Shown here: positions 57,601 to 64,000 of the stretch, one piece after another
Layout: every line of letters starts with the position of its first letter
Position numbering within the stretch: position 1 is the first letter of the stretch
NCBI GenBank assembly: GCA_029721435.1
Contig: CM056587.1
Span: 1,191,001 to 1,255,000, forward strand
Length of the DNA: 64,000 nucleotides
Direction of reading: 5' to 3'
Origin: Gymnothorax reevesii
Taxonomy: Eukaryota; Chordata; Actinopteri; Anguilliformes; Muraenidae
Position numbers and translations under genes: made by a program
The notes under the pieces: model-generated
What the model saw: the letters and a program-made list of their open reading frames with translations, nothing else
The model's database searches: none
What the model was told of the DNA's origin: nothing

Positions 57601-57922
57601 ATCCGTTATGTAATCTGCCATAAGAGCATGTTTTGGCCAAGTAATGGAGACCCGATGACCATTTCAGCGAGATCTAAACGACATGATTATCAGGTCTGCA
57701 AAGTAATGTAGGATTAATAACAGAACACCCGATTCTACACAATATAGAGGTAACACATAACGGATATACCGCAATACCTTTCAAGGCGTCCAGCAGTAAC
57801 TGGATTCCTTCCTGGTAGCAGATGAGGGACTCCTGGAAGCGCGAGCTGTGGTCCAGCTCCACGGCCCTCCTGAGAACGGAAGCCGCTGACGCCTCCATCC
57901 CCGGTACAGGGTTTTGTGTCAT
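48678..57922 (-). CDS. MITD1: MITD1 (MIT domain-containing protein 1), complete, 7 exons
   Basis: Exons on minus in transcript order: 57922-57778, 57552-57451, 56762-56626, 52560-52474, 49217-49102, 48946-48886, 48773-48678 (TAA). Together they give 247 codons, close to the mammalian length. MITD1 is an ESCRT-III-binding protein that acts in cytokinetic abscission. Residues about 8-85 form the MIT helical bundle ([20 protein letters not shown], then [12 protein letters not shown]). The rest is the PLD-like C-terminal domain: [60 protein letters not shown], then [19 protein letters not shown]. Every junction keeps frame. Exon 48946-48886 ends in GAG|GCAAGG, a GC donor. The first ATG (57922) was chosen because mammalian MITD1 also extends before the MIT core; a second in-frame ATG at 57898 has a stronger context. 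Introns contain a dead Tc1 element, a 31-bp satellite, a piggyBac-like relic and a tRNA-SINE. MRPL30 is divergent on the right. Confidence 0.95.
49376..50928 (+). mobile_element. Dead Tc1-like element in MITD1 intron
   Basis: Inverted ends CACTGCCTGGCCGAAAAAGT and (inverted) CACTGCCTGGCCAAAAAAAG. The interior keeps Tc1 traces on plus: GGCCTGATGAGTCC (PDES-type first Asp motif) near 50321, and GACGCCATTGAGAATCTTTG (Glu motif) near 50697. Many frameshifts and stops. Confidence 0.75.
50929..53572. other. MITD1 intron; no repeat recognised except short tandem tracts
   Basis: Contains MITD1 exon 52560-52474. A GTATAGTA-rich tract lies at 52170-52230. Segments near 52010-52090 and 52700-53036 look like diverged interspersed repeats but I cannot name them. 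Confidence 0.3.
53575..54016. repeat. 31-bp tandem repeat, about 14 copies
   Basis: Unit GCTTTCCGAGTACGCTAAAA followed by AGGGTCATACT. Copies are well conserved in the middle, decayed at the left edge. Located in the MITD1 intron between 56626 and 52560. Confidence 0.9.
54914..55576 (-). mobile_element. piggyBac-like relic
   Basis: TTAA followed by CCCTTTGGCATTC at left and (inverted) TTAATCCTTAGGCA at right. On minus near 55190-55260 an acidic stretch ([18 protein letters not shown]) resembles the N terminus of piggyBac transposases. The rest of the gene is missing. Confidence 0.45.
55628..56239. repeat. Inverted-repeat-bounded segment
   Basis: TGCTTTTCCAGTGAG near 55630 and CTCACTGGAAAAGCA near 56222-56236. 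Probably a non-autonomous DNA element; no duplication determined. Confidence 0.4.
57060..57246 (-). mobile_element. tRNA-derived SINE, minus orientation
   Basis: On minus it begins GGGGTGCCCCGGTGGCTCAT, with A-box GTGGCTCATCGGT and B-box GGGTTCAATTCC, and ends in a T/A-rich tail near 57065. Short flanking repeat GCGATTTT. It lies in MITD1 intron 2. Confidence 0.75.
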
Positions 57923-58685
57923 GAATCAAGTGGCCCCTGTGTTTATTGCAAACAGGATTTGACGGCCAAATAGCAGTTTGTTGAACTTTTAGGGAAACAG
58001 GTCAGCGAGAGATAGAGACCACGGTGCTGTTTTCACTGGCGTAACACATTCACTCACAGCCGGATGTAACGTCTATGCCGCCAACTAAGTAAATTCCATC
58101 TCAATTTCGCCCGCTAAAATGGTAGCCATTGATACACGAAAGTATTTTACAGATTATGTCACTGAACTGTCAGTTACCATCACAACAAACCAGCTGTCAT
58201 TGCAGTCACTGCAGGCATCTTCCTCGGTGAACTTTCATATTGTGCGACACAAAAATAATACCGTCGCGAAACGTTCCGATTTGTTCAGAAATAGTAAGTT
58301 GAATGCTGGGATCGTAATCCAAATTTATAACAGTCAGATGTGCAACAAAAATTCGAGCAAAGATTAGGATTTAACTTAAACCTCGTTGTGCTATATTTTA
58401 ATAAACTTGCCATATTAAAGAAGTAACAAAGGAACTAAACAGCTGGAGAAATGTTAAGGACGGTCAACAAGTCAAACGGATAAACTTCCGGTTTCCTGTA
58501 CGGTCTGCGGGCTTGTGCTTTGAGTTTCTGACATTTTTTTTCACTTTCTGTGAGAAAGAAAATGATGAAATAATTAAACATCGCTGACAAAGAACCATAA
58601 CTGTTGTGTCTTGCGAATTTTCGATCGCGTTCGTGCGCATCCTGTTGTCTCATTTCCTCTCCCTGCTGTCACCTGTCTGTCCGAA
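57923..58685. promoter_or_regulatory. Divergent MITD1/MRPL30 intergenic region
   Basis: About 760 bp separate the two start codons, so it must hold both promoters and 5' UTRs. CpG dinucleotides are commoner here than in flanking introns, notably near 58040-58120 and 58600-58690. No convincing TATA box. Open frames here look incidental. A shared bidirectional promoter is inferred from spacing alone. Confidence 0.5.
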
Positions 58686-59131
58686 ATGGCCGTTTTCTGT
58701 CGTGCCTTTCAGAGACCTTTTCCAATGAAGGTGAGACTCGTCCCAAATACCTGTACACTGTCTTAGTGTCAGTTATACACTGTCTTAGTGTCAGTTATCA
58801 GCTTTTCTTAATCAGATTCATCATAAAATACTGCGATCTCGCTTCATTCAGATTAGTGGAAAACAGCTGGTGAAAATTACAGTTGATCAGATGAAATATT
58901 ACTGCTGCCCATTCAATTAATTCAATGGTTTTATACACCTATGCGTACCCTCTTTCGAAAGTGCTGATTTTGTGCATTTCAGAATTTGCCAGAGGCCACA
59001 CAATTGCCCAGCATCACTTCGCTACGGTGCAAGTTCACAAGATCACGCATCCCCCCAGAGGTTTGTGAATGTCCGCGTCACCATTGCTCTTGCTGGACTT
59101 GACAGTTCCTATATTTTTATGCATTTATCTA

Positions 59132-59170
<39 letters not shown>

Positions 59171-61721
59171 TTAGCTTATGAATCTAGACTTTGGAAAGGA
59201 AGTTCCAGTAGTATGATTTTAATTCGATGAATAAGATTTCAATATTTAATGTGAGCGTGTTGTGTGAACCATGTGTCCATTTATGATTGACGCAGGGAAC
59301 CTTAGTGAAAAACAAGTTCACTGACGACCACATGATGTAATCGAGTGTCGGATGTAAGGATCAGTTGTAGATGGGGATCACTGACGACCACATGATGTAA
59401 TCGAGTATCGGATGTAAGGATCAGTTGTAGATGGGGATCACTGACGACCACATGATGTAATCGAGTATCGGATGTAAGGATCAGTTGTAGATGGGGATCA
59501 CTGATGACCACATGATGTAATCGAGTGTCGGCTGTGAGGATCAGTTGTAGATGGGGATCACTGTCTCAATATGCGCGTTCAGGTATTTGAAGAACGATCT
59601 AAGGAGCACGAGAAATACGGCGGAGATCCTGAGCAACCGCACAAGCTGCATCTTGTCACGCGAGTGAAGAGCACATCTCGGCGACCCTACTGGGAGAAAA
59701 AGATTGTACAAGACCTTGGCTTGGGGAAGGTACTGTTTTTTATTATTTTATGTTTTGGCTGATTTTGTTAGGCGTGACAATGGGTGCTTCTCAGTTCGCC
59801 TCATATGAAGTAATGTTTGTTTCTGATGATGGCGCATTGTTGGATCTGGTGTAACGTAGTCTGTCGGGATTGGCATGTACTGCAGATTAGTTGCAAAATT
59901 TAATCATCGTAGTGTGTGATACAGTTTAACTGCTGGAGTTGCATTTTAACACCAGAAATGTAAAGGCGTAAATTTTACGCTTTGCAGTTTTTTTTAAACT
60001 GCTGATTAATGTTTTCCTCTAAGACTTAAGTTTATCTATCTTTGACTCCTACTAAAATTGCATGAGTTGCACTCCCTATACTTGAATATGGTCAAGATAA
60101 ATTTATATTTAAAACACTGACATTTAGGCTGTACCCATACCATCATCTGGCAAAATTTACCCCATATAAAAATGTATCGACTTTCATGTGGCATCCACGA
60201 ATCTCTGTCTCCTGTACACTATTCACCCACATGAATAACTTGATATATTTCTGATAACAATGGCAACAGAATGAAACCTTGGCCAGCCGCCTGAAGCACA
60301 GGAAAGCGATCTGCAGAAAATGCACATTCGAGATGCTGAATGTCTGTACGAAGAATGTTTGGGGGACATGAAAAATCAGTTATTCAAAATGGAAAATTCT
60401 AGCCGCTCACAAACGATCATTGTCTGTAAAACTTAATGAATAATCAATGAACTAAAAATGTAGACTTGCTTCCTCATCATTTTGAAAAAAGGTTTTGAAA
60501 ATCTATGATCTGCTCTGCTTTGCTTTTTTTTTTGTTCATTTGTTAATTCTGTTTTGTTTAAAGGAAGATGGTATTATGCCTCATCACTTACTTAAGAAAT
60601 GAATATTGGATATTTTATCAAGCCTATTTTATGATTTTGATCAGGCTAAGAATGAACTTGTTAAACGTTGTTTTCATTGAAGACCATGGGCAAACGTTCC
60701 TTGCTTTATGGCTTTCACAGAGAAAATTGAAAGCTGTTGTCTCCCTTTTTTTTAATTTATTTTGCTGATTGGAAAAATGATCCAGTCCGGAATTTAAACG
60801 TGAAACGATCCGAGCCGTGAGTTTAATGATGTGTTGCACCTCTTATGCAGCGTCTGTTGCGAGTGAGTCATGTCATGGCTGTAAGCTGAGAGTGTTCTGG
60901 AAAGGCTGCTCTCGTGCCGCCTCACTCAGCTCCTGAGAACTTCCTCTTTAATCCTCATTCCTCTCACCTCCGAGCAGAAATAAACGCTTTGAGGTGGCAG
61001 ATCCAGAGCAACTTCTGGCTCAAGCGAGGAGTGACATGCAAACAGGATGACTGAGATTAAGGAGATGACTGAGGTCTGTTACATCTGTGAAATCTGTTTT
61101 GTCTGCAGTTGTTTGGTTGATGTCTTTTCAGGCCAATCAGCCTTGTGTCCATAAGAATATCCCTTCAGTCAACAACAAACTGAAAGTCATAAAGCACCTC
61201 GTGAAGTAAGTTATCACTTTCAAACATCTCAAATTGTCATATAGAAGTGTACAGCGTGCTTGACAATTATTGGCACCACTGACTAGAAATATGCTACAAA
61301 ATCTATAAATAGTTATACCATTATGGAGATGAACTTAAAAGGTAGCAAAATCTGAGAAATACTGTTGGTCGTTAATACTTTGATGTAAACAACCAAAATT
61401 GTTTCAAAATTTACATGAAAAATTAGTTTCCTCTAAATCAGAGTTTCTCTATTAATGGCACCACTGAAGATTAACCGAAAACCTTGGTTAATGACAGTCT
61501 GAGACCTTGGGAGCATTTTACATGGCATGTTTACTGAATTAGCTGGCTGACTTGGTCTGTTTCATGAAATACTGCTGCCTTTTAACAGGATCAAACCCTT
61601 GAAGCTGCCGCAAGGACTGCCGGCTGAAGAGGACATGGGCAACACACTGCTGACCAGCACCGGAGAGCTGATCGTCAGGAAGCAACTCCTACCCCTGGAG
61701 CTGAAGGCCATTGAGCCGTAG
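58686..61721 (+). CDS. MRPL30: MRPL30 (mitochondrial ribosomal protein uL30m), complete, 5 exons
   Basis: Exons: 58686-58730, 58983-59060, 59583-59729, 61132-61205, 61589-61721 (TAG). The 477 nt encode 158 residues, near the usual length. It is a protein of the large mitochondrial ribosomal subunit. The N terminus ([13 protein letters not shown]) is basic and hydrophobic, as expected of a mitochondrial presequence. Family strings in order: [83 protein letters not shown]. The uL30 fold covers roughly residues 60-125. Every intron is GT-AG and frames join cleanly; introns 1-3 are phase 0 and the last splits a Lys codon. A 60-bp minisatellite ends about 19 bp before the exon-3 acceptor. The start ATG directly precedes the presequence and opens exon 1. 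Its head-to-head arrangement with MITD1 matches mammals. Confidence 0.95.
59133..59170. repeat. (ATT)n microsatellite
   Basis: About twelve ATT units in MRPL30 intron 2. Confidence 0.85.
59320..59564. repeat. 60-bp minisatellite, about four copies
   Basis: Exact 60-bp period; unit contains CTGACGACCACATGATGTAA, TCGAGTATCGGATGTAAGG and ATCAGTTGTAGATGGGG. Copies are almost identical. It ends about 19 bp before the MRPL30 exon-3 acceptor. Confidence 0.92.
59730..61131. other. MRPL30 intron 3, nothing recognised
   Basis: Unique-looking sequence. 60840-61080 is less AT-rich than the rest but shows no exon or RNA gene I can support. Confidence 0.3.
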
Positions 61722-63589
61722 GCCTTGTACGCAGACATGTTCTCTGTGTTCCAGCCTTTCATCCTCACTCATACTCTGCTTTCAGTCACCTAAAACTGAC
61801 CTATAGCAAAACACCTTTTGTGTATTTTGGAAACAATATTTTTATTATTTATGTGTGGACACGCAAAACTGACTTGTGACTTCAGAGTTTATGTACCTGA
61901 TAATGCAGCAAGTTTTTAAGGCTTGTGCTTGGTCTACATGATCTTACATTATATTATATCACTGCCAGCTAAGCACTTTGTGTTTTTCCATCTGTGTGTC
62001 GCCAGAGATTTTTCTGGACCACAAAGGAGGAGAAATACTTGCGTTAGTGTGCACAAGGCTTTTGGGTAATGCAGTGGTGCTGAGTGTGAGAATGGGGGTC
62101 TGTACTGACCCTCCCCAGTCACTACTGCAGTCACAATTTAATAAACAGCTGGTAATTTTTTAAATCAGGCCCTTTCATGTTTAGAGATTATTATCCATAC
62201 TGTCCGAATGGGGTATTGCTTTATGCCACGAAGGATAAAAATTGTGCTTTACTGCAATTGTTTGTAAAAAAAAAAAAAAAAAGGGTACAAACAGAATTAA
62301 AGATGATGGTGAATAAAGTGAGTTGTCATTTTTCTCTTTTACACGCTGCAGGTTTAGCTCAGTATAATTAGCCTTGTCTTTCAGTTTAATATAAACAACC
62401 AACTGGCGTGTTTTGGTTACCATGTGCCCACACCTTTACCATTTTATTATTGAATTTCATCAGATACGATTATCCCTCTTTTCTGCCATGGAAATAATTT
62501 CACAGTACTATACAATGTGGTTTAAAAGGATAAATTCTCTGTTGCAGCATGTAGATTGCAATTAACAAAAATTACTTATTGCTAGAATTCTGGGTTTGCT
62601 ACTGTGGTTGGAACAAAAACCAGGAGAACCACTGGACTACTGCAACTCGCTGGCCATCATGTAAAATAAACATTTCCACTGCTATGCTCTATGGACCTTT
62701 ATTCTTAGAATTGCCTGTGTGACTGGCCTGAAATAAATAGCGATGCAGTATTTTGACACTTGTTGACATGTAGGATTTTTATTTCCTGTGGAACAGGTGA
62801 GCTTTTCCAATCCCAGGGGGCCAGTCAGTTCTTGGCTTTCATACCAACTTCTGGCCTTTAATTTCTTAATTAACCAAACCATTTTTGAAATCTATAATTT
62901 TAGCAGCATTCTTTGAAGAGCTTACAGGTAATAGGCAAAAGGTGTTTGTGTTTCTCCAACAGAAACCTTTCACTGTGATCTGTGATGAAGCTCACCGTTG
63001 TTCGTCGGGCCAGGAGCTAATTTTGTGTGGTTAATTGGTGGAAACAGAACCCACACAGTGGTCCTCTGAGGGTGGAGTAGCCCAGCCCTGCAATAGAATC
63101 ATGGCACAACTTTGGATGCTGGGTGTCAAATGAAATGAAGAGGGGCCAAGTGTTCACATCCAGGCAAATATATACCATTGCAAGACAAAAAAATAACAGC
63201 AAGGTAAAAAGAAGGTCTGCACACAATCAGGCTCGAAATACAGGGTTTGTTTCTCTATTTTTTGAGCAATGGTAAGATCCGCAGGATCTTTCTTGGGTAA
63301 ATTCAAAAGAGAAAACGTTTCTTGTTGAGCCAGATAGCAGCTCAAATGATCGTCACCTGCTCATCAGCAGACAGAAGAAATAACACCTCGAGACGGTGAT
63401 CGCGACTCTCGTGAGAAATGAGAGAATACCAGGAAATGTACATGCAAGTGCATAAACACAAGTTTGCAATACAAAAAGATTGTAAAAATATGTAATAAGC
63501 ATACAATGTTTTTTTTATTTGCAAGTGATGGGTAAAGGGCAAAATACTAGAAACAATATAATTCTCAAAGAGAAAAACACACACACACC
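61722..63589. other. Downstream of MRPL30; no gene recognised
   Basis: Includes the MRPL30 3' UTR; a candidate AATAAA lies at 62140-62145. A-run near 62266-62281. Nothing else identified. Confidence 0.3.
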
Positions 63590-64000
63590 GATCAGCCATA
63601 ACATTATGACTGGAGACGGGTTAAGGGAATAACACTGGTGATCTCATTACAATGGCACCCGCCAGCTGGTGGGATATATTAGGCAACAAGTGAAGATTTC
63701 ATCCTCGAAGTGTTGGAAGCAGGAAAAATTGGCAAATGTTATGATGAGTCATTTTAACAAGGGCCAAATTATGATGGCAGGAGAACGGAGTCAGAGCATC
63801 TCTGAAACTGCAGCTCTTATAATGTGATCCCGGTCCGCTGAGGTCAGTACCCACCGAAAGTGTTCCAAGGAAGCAAACCGGCGAGCTTGTGACAGGGTCG
63901 TGCGCGGCCACGGCTCAATGATGTGTGTGGGGAGCGAAGGCTGACCCGAATGGTCCAATCCCACAGAAGAGCTAATGAAGCTCAAATTGCTGAAAAAGTT
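63588..64000 (+). pseudogene. Tc1-like element, 5' part, running off the window
   Basis: Begins GATCAGCCATAACATTATGA, the end of a common fish Tc1 family. The degraded transposase start follows near 63737: FNKGQIMMAGERSQSIS, then, with frameshifts, RQGRARPRLNDVCGERR, and ...AQIAEKV at the window edge. Stops and shifts indicate a dead copy; the catalytic part is outside. Confidence 0.7.

Noticed and set aside
58119..58367. Coding frame in the MITD1/MRPL30 intergenic region
   Set aside because: 82-codon frame with no recognised motif, lying in the shared 5' region; more likely incidental.
59302..59511. Repetitive minus-strand protein frame
   Set aside because: A shadow of the 60-bp minisatellite, whose length is a multiple of three.
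60830..60900. Intronic box C/D snoRNA in MRPL30
   Set aside because: An ATGATGT and a CTGA occur at about the right spacing, but there is no terminal stem and no recognised guide sequence.
63791..63985. Minus-strand frame at the right edge
   Set aside because: It is the antisense of a decayed Tc1 transposase start read on plus.

Overview
This window comes from a vertebrate nuclear genome, almost certainly a ray-finned fish. The host genes are split into short exons with GT-AG introns. The repeats are typical of fish: Tc1/mariner, Harbinger, hAT, TTAA-target elements, a chromodomain Ty3/Gypsy element, a CR1/L2-like LINE, and 5S- and tRNA-derived SINEs. There are no operons, prokaryotic genes or CRISPR arrays.

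Host genes. Four neighbours form a block that matches the mammalian order TSGA10 - LIPT1 - MITD1 - MRPL30 (human 2q11.2). TSGA10 is on the minus strand (exons from 37537 down to 5328, continuing past the left edge). The C-terminal part of LIPT1 is on plus (46498-47188). MITD1 is complete on minus with seven exons (57922 to 48678). MRPL30 is complete on plus with five exons (58686-61721). Intron phases agree at every junction I assembled. MITD1 and MRPL30 are divergent, separated by about 760 bp. The genes act in separate processes: sperm tail/centrosomal structure, protein lipoylation, ESCRT-III abscission and the mitochondrial ribosome.

Mobile DNA fills most introns. The 13.7-kb TSGA10 intron (5497-19201) holds a three-level nest: a foldback-like element (about 8297-18482) contains a dead Tc1 element (8983-17359), which contains a full Ty3/Gypsy chromovirus (9743-16507, 5-bp target duplication aagac). 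The next intron carries a 31-bp minisatellite with two solo LTRs and a decayed LINE. The 28.7-36.2 kb intron holds a Harbinger transposon (29034-33616) whose transposase is split by a Tc1 element with an intact 340-codon DD34E transposase (31510-32532). Three TTAA-flanked elements lie at 34845-35997, 36509-36843 and 38379-40504; two of them share a homologous exon ending in a splice donor.

Most notable points: LIPT1 lacks its N-terminal half, and a 3'-truncated LTR abuts the break. Two TTAA elements carry the same exon-plus-donor cassette. The chromovirus shows a possible Tf1-like self-priming match. Two introns appear to use GC-AG splice sites. Minisatellites abut the 3' splice sites of a TSGA10 exon and an MRPL30 exon. 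All homology statements come from reading the sequence and from memory of the families; no database search was run.
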